64,000 nucleotides of DNA from JANNOG01 sp050329415 (GCA_050329415.1 JBHJOS010000050.1:49609-113608), one strand, 5' to 3'; counted from the first letter of the stretch, positions 1 to 7,826 are shown. Translations and numbers: made by a program. Notes: generated by a model from the letters alone, not told the origin.

Positions 1-1227
1 AAGGCGATGAAGATCGGCACCGATCTCCAGCGGCCCCGGAGCCGCCCGTGCGGTCTCGCGCAGGCGGGCCGCGGCGTCACGGTGGTCCGGATCGTCGAGG
101 AGGCGGACCACCTCGTCCCGGACGAGATCCGGGCTCGGGTCGGTGGCGGGTGCGACCCGGCCCGCCCCGGTCCTCGCCAGCAGCCCGGCGAGCGCGGGGC
201 CGTCGAAGTGATCGGGGAACACGAGCTGCGGGACGCCGTGGACGACCCCGGTGCACACGGTGCCCGGGCCGCCGTGGCTGACGAGTGCCGCACAGGTCGA
301 CAGGAGCTGGTCCAGCGGCACGAACGGGGTCAGGCGCACGTTGTCGGGACAGGTCCGCACGCCCGCCGCCGACGGGTCCGGAACGGTTGCGATCACGTCG
401 GCGTCCAGGTCCGCGACGGCGTCGAGCAGGTCGGGGAAGGGGACCGGGTAGGCGCCGAACCGCTCCATCCGCGACACCCCGAGGGTCAGGCACACCCGGC
501 GCCGACGCGGCGGCTCGCGCAGCCAGTCCGGCACCACGGCGCGGCCGTTGTACGGCACGAAGCGCATCGGCAGGTAGTCGACCCCCGGCGGATCGGCACC
601 TCGCAGCGGCGTCGGGAGTTGCGTGACCGTCGCCTGCCCGGACACCAGGTCCTCGCAGAACGGGACGCCGAAGCGGGCCGCAGCCCCGGCCAGCCAGTCC
701 GCGACCGGGTCGGGGTCGGAGTTCCGGCGGAGGGCGAGGAACCGTTCTCGCAGCCTCGCGAACACGTCGACGCTCCAGACGAATCTCGCGTGCGCAGCTC
801 CGCAGGCCCGCGCGGCGACCGCCCCGGCGAAGGTGGTGGCCTCCCAGACCACGAGGTCCGGCCGCCACTGCCGACAGAACGCCACGAGGTCCGCCAGCAT
901 CGGCTCGTTCACCATGCGCCACCACCAGGGCACGAGGCGCCGGTGGAGCGCCAGCATCTGGTCGGCGGTCAGGGCGTCGACGTCGCCGCCCGGGTCCACG
1001 TCCGGCTCCCCCCGGCGGAGCACGTCGAACCGTCGCGCGACCTGCCCGAGGCGGTGGTCCCGGCCCACCGCCAGGACCGGCAGGCCACCGGCCGCCAACC
1101 GGTGGACCAACGCAGGCTGGGTCGCGACCACCACCTCCCACCCGGTCGATCGCAGACCCCAGCCGAGCGGCACCAGGCCCGCAGCGTGGCTCCACTCGGC
1201 GCAGGTCGCCAGGAGCACACGCGTCAC
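1..1227 (-). CDS. Glycosyltransferase, GT-B fold (C-terminus beyond window)
   Basis: This is a nucleotide-sugar glycosyltransferase of the macrolide/enediyne (GT1-like) type, expected to move a deoxysugar from an NDP-sugar onto the cluster product. The GTG start at 1227 overlaps the stop of the preceding gene as GTGA. The frame stays open for 409 codons to the left edge, so the extreme C-terminus is missing. The N-terminus begins VTRVLLATCAEWSHAAGL, the middle carries RPDLVVWEATTFAGAVAARA, and the donor domain carries the HGGPGTV signature. It is clearly paralogous to the three other glycosyltransferases of the cluster. Sugar and acceptor cannot be read from the sequence. Confidence 0.9.
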   Translation of the reverse strand, partial: MTRVLLATCAEWSHAAGLVPLGWGLRSTGWEVVVATQPALVHRLAAGGLPVLAVGRDHRLGQVARRFDVLRRGEPDVDPGGDVDALTADQMLALHRRLVPWWWRMVNEPMLADLVAFCRQWRPDLVVWEATTFAGAVAARACGAAHARFVWSVDVFARLRERFLALRRNSDPDPVADWLAGAAARFGVPFCEDLVSGQATVTQLPTPLRGADPPGVDYLPMRFVPYNGRAVVPDWLREPPRRRRVCLTLGVSRMERFGAYPVPFPDLLDAVADLDADVIATVPDPSAAGVRTCPDNVRLTPFVPLDQLLSTCAALVSHGGPGTVCTGVVHGVPQLVFPDHFDGPALAGLLARTGAGRVAPATDPSPDLVRDEVVRLLDDPDHRDAAARLRETARAAPGPLEIGADLHRL

Positions 1228-2471
1228 CGGCCCGCCAGGCTGACGAGATCGGAGACCAGCTGACGAGGTGAGGGCATCGCCCGTGCCTCCTCCCGCAAGG
1301 CCGCCGCGGCCGCGCGGGGACGGGGGTCGTCGAGCAGCCGGGCGGTGGCGTCGCGGACGGCACCCGCCGTCGCCTCCTCCGGGGTCATGCGCTCCGCGGC
1401 CCCGGTGTCGGCGAGCAGGCCGGCCAGCAACGGGGCATCGAACTCCTCCGGGACGACGAGCTGCGGGACGCCGTGGGTGAGCACGGTGCAGACCGTGCCC
1501 GGCCCGCCGTGGTCGATGACGACGTGACAGCTGGCCGCCAGCGCGTCCAGGGGCACGTACGACGTCAGCCGCACGTTTCGGGGCACCGTCCCGAGCCCGT
1601 CGTGCTCCTGATCGGCGATCGTCGCGACCACCTCGACGTCCAGTTCGGCAAGGCCCTCCAGGATGTCCTTGACCGGCACGACGTAGCGCCCGAAGCGCTC
1701 GATGGCCGACGTGCCCAGGGTCACCGCGACCCGGCGACGCTCCGGCGGATCTCGCAGCCACGCCGGGAGCACCGCTCGCCCGTTGTACGGCACGAAACGG
1801 ACCGGCAGGTAGTCGATGCCGGACGGATCCGCCCGGCGCAACGACGGTGGGAGAAACGTGATCGTGGACTGACCCGTGACCAGTTCCTCGTCGAAGCCCG
1901 CCCCGAAGCGTTCGACGCATGCCGTCAGCCATGCCGCGAGCGGATCCGTGCGCTCGGGCGGGTCCTGTCCCGCCGCCTCGGCGAGGAACCGCCGGCGCAT
2001 CAGTGCGAAGACGTCGGCCGTCCACAGGAACCTCGCGTGCGGGGTGCCCGTGGCGCGGGCGGCGACCGCCCCCGCGTAGGTGACGGCCTCCCAGATCACC
2101 AGGTCCGGCCGCCACTGCCGGCACAGCGTCACCAGGTCGGCGATCATGGGTTCGTTGATCGAACGCCACCACCACTGGACGTGGTCGCGGTAGCCGTCAC
2201 GGAGAACGGCGAAGGACACCGGTGTGTCCGGTTCCGCGAGGTTCAGCTCCGTGGGGGCGTGCCCTCCCGACTGGTCGTGGCGCCACAACCGGTACAGCGG
2301 GAGGTTCCGACCGACGCTGACGACAGGCAGCCCCGCGTCGGCGATCGTGTCGACGAGTTCGGGCTGACTGGCGGTGAGGACGTCGTGACCTGCGCAGCGC
2401 AGGGCCCACGCGATCGGCACCATGGGCATGGCCTGGGTGCGCTCCGAGCAGGCGGCGACGAGCACGCGCAT
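1224..2471 (-). CDS. Glycosyltransferase, GT-B fold
   Basis: A complete 415-residue glycosyltransferase of the same family as its downstream neighbour. It starts MRVLVAACSERTQAMPM, with the N-terminal Rossmann acceptor domain first and the donor domain after residue 215 or so. The donor domain holds a HGGPGTVCTVLTHGVPQL stretch that binds the NDP moiety in this family. The ATG start overlaps the stop of the upstream reductase gene (TGATG) and its own stop overlaps the next GTG, so translation is probably coupled. A deoxysugar transferred to the cluster product is the natural role; the specific sugar is unknown. Confidence 0.92.
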   Translation of the reverse strand: MRVLVAACSERTQAMPMVPIAWALRCAGHDVLTASQPELVDTIADAGLPVVSVGRNLPLYRLWRHDQSGGHAPTELNLAEPDTPVSFAVLRDGYRDHVQWWWRSINEPMIADLVTLCRQWRPDLVIWEAVTYAGAVAARATGTPHARFLWTADVFALMRRRFLAEAAGQDPPERTDPLAAWLTACVERFGAGFDEELVTGQSTITFLPPSLRRADPSGIDYLPVRFVPYNGRAVLPAWLRDPPERRRVAVTLGTSAIERFGRYVVPVKDILEGLAELDVEVVATIADQEHDGLGTVPRNVRLTSYVPLDALAASCHVVIDHGGPGTVCTVLTHGVPQLVVPEEFDAPLLAGLLADTGAAERMTPEEATAGAVRDATARLLDDPRPRAAAAALREEARAMPSPRQLVSDLVSLAGR

Positions 2472-3271
2472 CAGCAGACCGCCGGCCGGGGGGCCGGGAC
2501 GGAGACCGCACCCACCGGGCAGGCAGGGGTGTACTCCAGCCTGCCCACGACGGCCAGGTAGGAGTCGATGACGTGCTCGTAGTAGTCGGGCGGGTAGTGG
2601 AGCTGGACGGTGGGCGGCAACAGGGACCGCAACCTGTCGACCGACAGGCAGTGCCGGGTGCCCTCGTCGGTGTAGATCCATTCGGCGCTTCGTCCGAGCC
2701 GCCGCTCCACATGCCGCACGATGCGATCGATGAGCACGCAGCGCCCGGAGGCCAGGTTGACGACCTGGTGGTCGATCCCCGCGCACAGCAGCGCATCGAT
2801 GACGGTCACCGCGTCGTCGGCGTGCAGCAGGTCCCGGTACGTCCCCCGGTGAACGGTCACCCGGCCGGTCTCCACCTGGCGGATCAGGGACGGCAGGAGC
2901 CGGTGGGCGGGAGCATGGCGCCCCACGACGTGTGCGAGGCGGATGTTGAGGTGGCGCACGCCGGACTCTTCGATCATCCGCTCCAGGGCGACCTTGTGCC
3001 GACCGTAGGAGGTCGGGGGGTCCGCCACGTCCTCCTCGCGGCCCCGGCAGCCGGGTCCCCCGTAGACCGCTGCGCTGGAGAAGAAGACGAGCTTCCAGTC
3101 CTCCCTCAGGCATCCGGCGACGGTCTCCTCGACGAGCCGCCGTTCCCGGTCGTAGGCCTCAGGGGGGTTGCGGGGGTGGGAGACACCGGCTGCCAGGGCG
3201 AGCGCGTCGGGGTGGTCTCCGGCGATGCGGGCCAGGTGCTTGGCCATGAACCCGTGTCCGACCACTCTCAT
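2471..3271 (-). CDS. NAD-dependent sugar epimerase/ketoreductase (extended SDR)
   Basis: A 266-residue protein of the extended short-chain dehydrogenase/epimerase family. The N-terminal dinucleotide loop is VVGHGFMAKHL, a variant of GxxGxxG. The catalytic Ser lies in FFSSAAVYGG and the YxxxK pair in SYGRHK, so the active site looks intact. In a deoxysugar cluster such enzymes usually reduce the 4-keto group of an NDP-4-keto-6-deoxyhexose, the last step before glycosyl transfer. That role is inferred from context; a C-epimerase is an alternative. The protein is shorter than most 4-ketoreductases (about 300 residues). The gene sits 19 bases after the YidC-like gene and overlaps the next glycosyltransferase. 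Confidence 0.8.
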   Translation of the reverse strand: MRVVGHGFMAKHLARIAGDHPDALALAAGVSHPRNPPEAYDRERRLVEETVAGCLREDWKLVFFSSAAVYGGPGCRGREEDVADPPTSYGRHKVALERMIEESGVRHLNIRLAHVVGRHAPAHRLLPSLIRQVETGRVTVHRGTYRDLLHADDAVTVIDALLCAGIDHQVVNLASGRCVLIDRIVRHVERRLGRSAEWIYTDEGTRHCLSVDRLRSLLPPTVQLHYPPDYYEHVIDSYLAVVGRLEYTPACPVGAVSVPAPRPAVC

Positions 3272-3290
3272 CGGTCGTCCTTCCTGCCGG

Positions 3291-4046
3291 TCACGCCGTC
3301 GCCGGCGCGAGCGAGTGCGGTCGAAGCGTCAGCGCGTTCTGGGCGACGCCCCACAGGCATCCCGTCCCGACGGAGATCAGCACCGTCAGGGGGAGGCTCA
3401 GCGCCACGACGGTCACCAGGGGCGGCAGAAGGTACAGCCGGACCTGCCGCATGCCCGGCGGCACCGGCGTGTGGCCCCTCACCCTCAGCACGTGCTGGCG
3501 CTGCAGGCAGTGCACCAGCACACCCAGCGCGACGGCCCCGGCCCACAGCTCAGGCACCGTGCCGCCGGTCCGGAGGACCGACGCCAGTGGGTCGGCCGCG
3601 AAGCTCAGCGACGCCGGGCGCAGGTCGGCGAGGCGGGGACGGCTCGACAGCACACCCAGCACGGCGAGGTAGACCGGGATCTGCGCCAGGGGCGGCACCA
3701 GTCCCACGTACCAGCGGATGCCGTGCTCGCGCAGGACGGCGCCCTCCTCCTCCTGCCGGCGGGTCCACCGGGCCAGGTACTCGCCGGGGCGGCGCAGCAG
3801 CAGGCGCCTGTCCGTCGAGTGGCGCGCCCGCACCTCGGCGAGGCGCGGCTCCACCGCCGCCATTGCGCGCAGGAACCGAACCTGCAGGACGGTGATCGGG
3901 AGGAGAGCGCAACGTGCGAGCAGGGTCAGGACGACCACGGCCGCCCCCCAGGACCACGGTTGCAGTGCGACGACCGAGGCCAGAAGCGCGTCGACCCCGG
4001 CCAGCAGCCGGCCGATCATGTCCAGGGCAGTGCTCCACAGGCTCAT
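3291..4046 (-). CDS. YidC/Oxa1-family membrane insertase-like protein
   Basis: A 251-residue polytopic membrane protein. The core segment around residues 35-70 (VVVLTLLARCALLPITVLQ, then RFLRAMAAVEPRLAEVRARH) has the YidC/Oxa1 layout: a transmembrane helix with a conserved Arg, then a charged cytoplasmic hairpin. WYVGLVPPLAQIPVYLAVLGV is the following helix, and a final helix pair lies near the C-terminus. Housekeeping actinobacterial YidC is usually well over 300 residues, so this is a short paralogue. I chose the ATG at 4046 because it overlaps the carrier-protein stop (ATGA); an upstream ATG at 4082 lies inside that gene. An insertase within a biosynthetic operon is unusual. It might help insert or export a peptide product, or an integral membrane enzyme, but this is inference. 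Confidence 0.85.
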   Translation of the reverse strand: MSLWSTALDMIGRLLAGVDALLASVVALQPWSWGAAVVVLTLLARCALLPITVLQVRFLRAMAAVEPRLAEVRARHSTDRRLLLRRPGEYLARWTRRQEEEGAVLREHGIRWYVGLVPPLAQIPVYLAVLGVLSSRPRLADLRPASLSFAADPLASVLRTGGTVPELWAGAVALGVLVHCLQRQHVLRVRGHTPVPPGMRQVRLYLLPPLVTVVALSLPLTVLISVGTGCLWGVAQNALTLRPHSLAPATA

Positions 4047-4327
4047 TCCGGCCGCGGGCCGGCGACGGGGTCGCCCATGCACTCGAGGGTGAGGTCCGCC
4101 AGGTCGTCGAAGCTCGTGACGGCTCCCTCGTTGAGCCTCTCGAGGATCTCGACGTCGTACTCCGCCTCGACGGACAGGACCAGCTGGACGAAGGTGAACG
4201 AGTCGAGGTCGGTGAAGTGGACCTCTCCGGGACCGGCCTCGCCGGCGGCGTCCGACTCGAGCCAGCTGAGCACCCTGGCTTCCGAGGTGATGTGCGCGCG
4301 GATCTGCTCGCGCAGCGCTGCCGACAT
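4043..4327 (-). CDS. Acyl carrier protein
   Basis: A small acidic protein of 94 residues with the carrier-protein fold. The motif DLDSFTFVQLVLSVEAEYDV places the phosphopantetheine Ser at residue 43, followed by the usual helix II. I chose the ATG at 4327 because a purine-rich ribosome site (AAGGGTGAGG) precedes it and it leaves a 7-base gap after the ligase. An ATG 27 bases upstream would overlap the ligase gene by 20 bases. Lying between an AMP-ligase and a GNAT-like gene, it most likely carries an aryl or fatty acyl group for transfer onto a sugar or peptide amine. Confidence 0.88.
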   Translation of the reverse strand: MSAALREQIRAHITSEARVLSWLESDAAGEAGPGEVHFTDLDSFTFVQLVLSVEAEYDVEILERLNEGAVTSFDDLADLTLECMGDPVAGPRPE

Positions 4328-4334
4328 GCTGTCC

Positions 4335-5450
4335 TCACCCTTCCTCGTGGACACGGGGTTGTGCAGCGAGGACCTTCCCGGTCCCCGATCGCGCGATCAG
4401 CGGAACCAGCCGCAGGCGTCGCGGCGCGACCCCCACCTCGGCGACGGCCGTGCGCAGGCTCTCCCCAGCGTCGTCGCCGGCCGCGGCGCTACTTGTCACC
4501 AGCACGTCGAAGTGCTCCCCGGCGACCGGGTCGGTGACCGGGACGCAGGCGAGGTCCCGTCCGGGTAGTCGCGCGCGCAGCCGATTCTCCAGCTGGTCCA
4601 GGTCGTACCGCCGGCCGTTGATCTTCACGAGTCGGTGGTGGCGACCCGTGAGCCGGAACCGCCGCGAGCCCTCCCTGCGCACCAGGTCGCCCGATCTGGA
4701 GGTGGCCTCGGGCGGCGACCCTGGCCGTTGGGCGAGCAGGGGGCTGCGGAGCTCCAGGCGCGTCTCGACCCCTTGCCGGGCGTCGCCCACGAGCTCCACT
4801 CCCGGCAGCGGGTCCCACAGGCCGTCCGGCGACGGGTAGTCGCGCGTGGCGACGGGCCCCGCCTCGGTCGACCCCAACAACTCGACGATCCGGGGAGGGT
4901 TCCCGCCGAGGGCGGCCCGCAGGTCCGCGGCGCTCTCGGGCAACCGGGCGGAGCTGTGCAGGATCGTCAGCCGGTCGATTCCTGCCAGCCACTCCGGTCG
5001 CCGTGCCAACAGCGTGAACGACCATGGGATCGCCGCGACCAGCCAGGCCTCCCCCGGCGCCGGCTGCGGGAGCGGCGCCATCCCGGCCGTCGGGACCACG
5101 GTGACCGAAGCCCGCAGCACGGCGGGCAGCATCACCGAAGCGATCAGCCCGTAGCGGTGCCGAGGGGGTGCGAACGAGACGACACCGACTGGTCGCCGCG
5201 CGGCGAAGAGGTCCGCCAGGACTCGTGCCTCCGCGAGGACCTGATCCCGGGTCAGGCGCCACACCTGGGGTCCACCGGTCGAACCGGACGTCGCCACGTC
5301 GACGAAGGGCGGCAGGTGACGCCGAGCGAGCCGGTCCAGGTCATCGGACGACACGGCCTGCCAGTCGACCGACCACGTCCGGCGGTTCAGTTCGTCGGCG
5401 TCGAACGGCATCCGGAGCAGCTCCTCCGGATGCAGCACGCGGGCCGTCAC
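4335..5450 (-). CDS. Compact AMP-dependent acyl ligase (adenylate-forming enzyme)
   Basis: A 371-residue adenylate-forming enzyme that should activate a carboxylic acid with ATP, probably to load the carrier protein encoded next to it. Core motifs are in order: P-loop TSGSTGGPQ, GSTEAG, the hinge region TGRHHRLVKINGRRYDLDQL, and a C-terminal SGTGKV with the conserved Lys. The protein is much shorter than usual acyl-CoA ligases (about 500 residues) because the N-terminal part is reduced. The GTG start at 5450 overlaps the upstream stop (GTGA); an open frame extending further upstream is out of register with homologous sequence. Coumarate or beta-tyrosine from the MIO enzyme is a plausible substrate, by inference only. 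Confidence 0.85.
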   Translation of the reverse strand: MTARVLHPEELLRMPFDADELNRRTWSVDWQAVSSDDLDRLARRHLPPFVDVATSGSTGGPQVWRLTRDQVLAEARVLADLFAARRPVGVVSFAPPRHRYGLIASVMLPAVLRASVTVVPTAGMAPLPQPAPGEAWLVAAIPWSFTLLARRPEWLAGIDRLTILHSSARLPESAADLRAALGGNPPRIVELLGSTEAGPVATRDYPSPDGLWDPLPGVELVGDARQGVETRLELRSPLLAQRPGSPPEATSRSGDLVRREGSRRFRLTGRHHRLVKINGRRYDLDQLENRLRARLPGRDLACVPVTDPVAGEHFDVLVTSSAAAGDDAGESLRTAVAEVGVAPRRLRLVPLIARSGTGKVLAAQPRVHEEG

Positions 5451-6010
5451 CGCACGCTCCGGGCTCGTGAGGGGGCGGACGTCAGGCGGTCGACGAAGGG
5501 GATCCCGACCCTGAGCCATTCGTCGAGGGTGACGGCGTAGTAGTACGCGTCCCACAGCCGCCCGTGAAAGTAGAAGTGGTCCGGCAGGGTGGCCTCGCGG
5601 ACGCCTGCCGTGAAGGCGACTCCGAATCCGCCCCGACTCAGCTCCGTGGTCACGGCGTAGACCTTGAGCACCTCGAGCGCGGCGAACGCGTAGTTGATGA
5701 GGAGGACCGTCGCCTCGGCCCCGGCACCGACGGGGCTGCGGCTGTCGTCGGTGTATATTCCCACCTCGACGTGACCGGCGGGGCTGTGGTTCTGCAGCAT
5801 CGCGAAACCGATGGCCTCGTCTCGTCCCGACAGTTCCACGACGAACAGCCTCACGACCTGGTCCATCATTCGGCGGCCGAAGGCGTCCGGGGCCGGGGGC
5901 TCGTTCATCCCGAACTTCACGAGGTAGTCGTAGATCGTTCGACTGGATTCGGCCCCGACTGGGGCCAGTCGCACCCGGCGCGTCTTCAGGTACGGAACGA
6001 GGTTGGTCAT
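5447..6010 (-). CDS. GNAT-like acyltransferase
   Basis: A 187-residue protein with the shape of RimJ/RimL-type GNAT acyltransferases. It has a first strand with TRRVRLAPV, a central strand AIGFAMLQN, a VEVGIYTDDSRSP turn and a helix INYAFAALEVLKVYAVTTE typical of the acyl-CoA binding region. The classic Q/RxxGxG/A loop is poorly preserved (SPVGAGAEA). The ATG at 6010 overlaps the N-methyltransferase stop (ATGA). It has a homologue across the divergent promoter at 6836. With ligase and carrier protein downstream, acyl transfer from acyl carrier protein to an amino group is a reasonable guess. The substrate is unknown. Confidence 0.7.
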   Translation of the reverse strand: MTNLVPYLKTRRVRLAPVGAESSRTIYDYLVKFGMNEPPAPDAFGRRMMDQVVRLFVVELSGRDEAIGFAMLQNHSPAGHVEVGIYTDDSRSPVGAGAEATVLLINYAFAALEVLKVYAVTTELSRGGFGVAFTAGVREATLPDHFYFHGRLWDAYYYAVTLDEWLRVGIPFVDRLTSAPSRARSVR

Positions 6011-6759
6011 GCGCCGGCCCGCCGCCCGGCGGCGGCAGCGCCCGCCTGTTCCCGCGAGGAGGTTCCGATGAGCAGACCGCGGCCGGAGGGTCCGGTGGCA
6101 TCGACATCGCTCGACAGCCCCGCGCGATCGAAGGCGTCCAGATACTCCTCCCACGTGAACAGACCCAGTTGGTGCCGCTCGACCAGGTGCGAGATCCCGT
6201 CGGCGGTTCCGACCAGGTAGTGGAGGTCGAGATGAGCCACGTTTGCCACTCGGGTGGAATGGCCCATCCGGACGGCCTGCAACTCGGGGCGGTCGACGTG
6301 AAGGGTGCCGACCAGGTCGGTGCGCCACTCGTCCGGACGGTTGCACGGCTCCACGATCAACAGCCCGCCGGGGTTGAGGTGTCCCGCCATGCGCGCCACG
6401 GCCGCTCGCAGGTCCGCCACCGTCAACATGTACCCGATGGACGAGAAGAGGCAGGTCACAACGTCGAACCGGGCGCCCAGCCAGAAGCTGCGCATGTCGT
6501 CGCAGACGAAACGGACCCCAGGGCACCGCTTCCGCGCGAGAGCGAGGAGCTGTTCGTCGAGGTCGACGCCGACGATCTCGAAACCTGCCATGAGGTGCTC
6601 GATGTGACGCCCGGTCCCGCACGCCACGTCCAGCAGGGTGGTGGCCTCGGGGTGCCGCGCCCGAATGTGCTCCGTGACGTGACGCGATTCCTTGGCATAG
6701 TCCTTGCCGGCCGCCTCGTACAGGAGGTCGAAGAGGTGCGGGGTGTGGTCAAACATCAC
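6007..6759 (-). CDS. SAM-dependent N-methyltransferase, TylM1/DesVI type
   Basis: A 250-residue class I methyltransferase. Motif I is LLDVACGTGRHIEHL, followed by an acidic VGVDLDEQ and the DDMRSFWLG region. The stretch VVTCLFSSIGYM and the C-terminal GPSGRGLLIGTS closely match my recollection of the TDP-aminohexose N,N-dimethyltransferases TylM1 and DesVI. The expected job is methylation of the amino group of an NDP-3-aminosugar. It is the first gene of the minus-strand operon and faces a divergent gene at 6836 across 76 bases. The start may be either of two adjacent ATGs (6759 or 6756). No aminotransferase is visible here, so that step must be encoded outside the window. Confidence 0.88.
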   Translation of the reverse strand: MMFDHTPHLFDLLYEAAGKDYAKESRHVTEHIRARHPEATTLLDVACGTGRHIEHLMAGFEIVGVDLDEQLLALARKRCPGVRFVCDDMRSFWLGARFDVVTCLFSSIGYMLTVADLRAAVARMAGHLNPGGLLIVEPCNRPDEWRTDLVGTLHVDRPELQAVRMGHSTRVANVAHLDLHYLVGTADGISHLVERHQLGLFTWEEYLDAFDRAGLSSDVDATGPSGRGLLIGTSSREQAGAAAAGRRAGA

Positions 6760-6835
6760 TCATGGTCCCCACGGTGACGTAGCATCCTGGACCCCGGCCG
6801 GGCGCCGGACCCCCACCGACGGACCAGGAGCGAGG

Positions 6836-7390
6836 ATGAGTTTGTTCCCGCACGTCAGCACGCCACTTCTGGCACTGAACCCCATGCCCTTCCGATCGGG
6901 TTGCGACGTCCATGCCCTGTTCCGAGGGACATCGGCGGGCGACCTGATGCACGAGGACCTGTTCACCGCGGTCTACTGCACGGACAACGTCTCGCGCGTG
7001 TCCATGCAGTTCGAGATCAGGCAGCCGGACACCACCGGGGCGCTGATCGGCTGCAGCACGCTGATGGAGCTCAACCCGCACGCCGGGCACGTCCGGGCCG
7101 GTGTCTTCGTGACACCAGACATCGAGGGCGGACCGGAGGCCCGGCATGCGCGCCTGCTCACTGCGAACTTCGCCTTCGCGATGTGGAACCTGCGCAAGGT
7201 GTACTCGTGGCAGATTCACGGCGAGCAGCCCTGGCCGAATTCGCTGGCCGTCAGGGAGGGCACGTTGCGGAACTTCCTGCACGATGGCCTCCGCACTCTC
7301 GACATGGACGTGATCGCGCTCTACCGGTCGACGTGGGATGAACGTGGCGCCACCATGGTCGACGAGATTTCCGGCGGAACGGGAGGGTAG
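6836..7390 (+). CDS. GNAT-like acyltransferase paralogue
   Basis: A 184-residue protein starting MSLFPHVSTPLLALNPM. It resembles the protein at 5447-6010 through the middle: a strand ending LNPHAGHVRAGVF, then ANFAFAMWNLRKVYSWQI, which aligns with the INYAFAALEVLKVYAVT helix. It is therefore a second GNAT-like protein. The ATG is preceded by a good ribosome site (CAGGAGCGAGG). An open frame reaching 6704 upstream lies on the other strand of the methyltransferase start and was not used. It is the first plus-strand gene, 220 bases ahead of the putative precursor peptide. The function could be acylation of peptide or sugar. The conserved acyl-CoA loop is weak, so a non-catalytic role is possible. 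Confidence 0.6.
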   Translation: MSLFPHVSTPLLALNPMPFRSGCDVHALFRGTSAGDLMHEDLFTAVYCTDNVSRVSMQFEIRQPDTTGALIGCSTLMELNPHAGHVRAGVFVTPDIEGGPEARHARLLTANFAFAMWNLRKVYSWQIHGEQPWPNSLAVREGTLRNFLHDGLRTLDMDVIALYRSTWDERGATMVDEISGGTGG

Positions 7391-7455
7391 CTCGGAGACC
7401 GCAAATTAGCCGACAGCTGCCGCCTCCGGATCAGCGGCGGCCCGCGCTGAGTGAA

Positions 7456-7471
7456 TCCGCTCACAAGCGGA
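7456..7471 (+). terminator. Small stem-loop upstream of the precursor gene
   Basis: TCCGCT-CACA-AGCGGA is a perfect 6-bp stem with a 4-base loop, 66 bases after the GNAT-like gene. There is no T-tract. It could weakly terminate the upstream transcript or sit in the leader of the peptide mRNA. The function is uncertain. Confidence 0.3.
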
Positions 7472-7484
7472 GCGGAGCCGCGCA

Positions 7485-7504
7485 GGGGGCGATCGGGGGC
7501 GATC
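7485..7504 (+). repeat. Exact tandem 10-bp repeat GGGGGCGATC x2
   Basis: Two head-to-tail copies of GGGGGCGATC lie about 107 bases ahead of the peptide start codon. Tandem direct repeats of this spacing are typical binding sites for activators in actinobacterial clusters (SARP-type sites are short direct repeats about one helical turn apart). A regulatory role is inference, and no regulator gene is visible in the cluster part of this window. Confidence 0.35.
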
Positions 7505-7610
7505 CGACCTGGAGCAGGCGATTGCCGCCCACCGGGACGGTCCCCATCCTCAGGAGCCACGAGTCCAGCGGCCCGCCACCCACGGGCGGGACAGGACAAG
7601 AGGAGACTGC

Positions 7611-7826
7611 ATGTCGCCAGATGCCGCCGCGTCGTCCGAGGAGTCCCCGGCCTTGGGCAGCACTCGCCCCCGGCGCACCGTCACGATCCGCAACGGCACC
7701 AGTCGTGGCCGGTCGACGGTGAACCTGTCGGGCCGGGCGTTCGCCGTGGCAACCGACGGCGCGGCCCGCGACGAGTCGGACGAGACCCCCACCCCGACGG
7801 GGTGCCCGTGCTCGTCCGGCTACTGA
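7611..7826 (+). CDS. Short peptide, candidate RiPP precursor
   Basis: A 71-residue ORF with a strong ribosome site (AAGAGGAGACTGC before ATG) and about 90 percent G or C at third positions, so it is very likely translated. The N-terminal two-thirds is Ser/Ala/Arg rich with a basic stretch (TRPRRTVTIRNGTSRGR) and a hydrophobic patch (GRAFAVAT). An acidic segment (DESDE) follows, then a Pro/Thr/Gly linker and a terminal CPCSSGY. Its only two Cys residues are in that tail. Leader, acidic spacer and Cys/Ser/Tyr-rich C-terminus are the usual layout of a RiPP precursor. I do not recognise the family. The next gene encodes an M29-peptidase-like protein. A small unrelated protein remains possible. 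Confidence 0.65.
   Translation: MSPDAAASSEESPALGSTRPRRTVTIRNGTSRGRSTVNLSGRAFAVATDGAARDESDETPTPTGCPCSSGY

Noticed and set aside
7..1263. Long plus-strand open frame opposite the first glycosyltransferase
   Set aside because: The translation is Arg/Pro/Gly/His-rich without any family motif and lies antisense to a clear gene. High GC content creates such frames throughout the window, and I left them all out.
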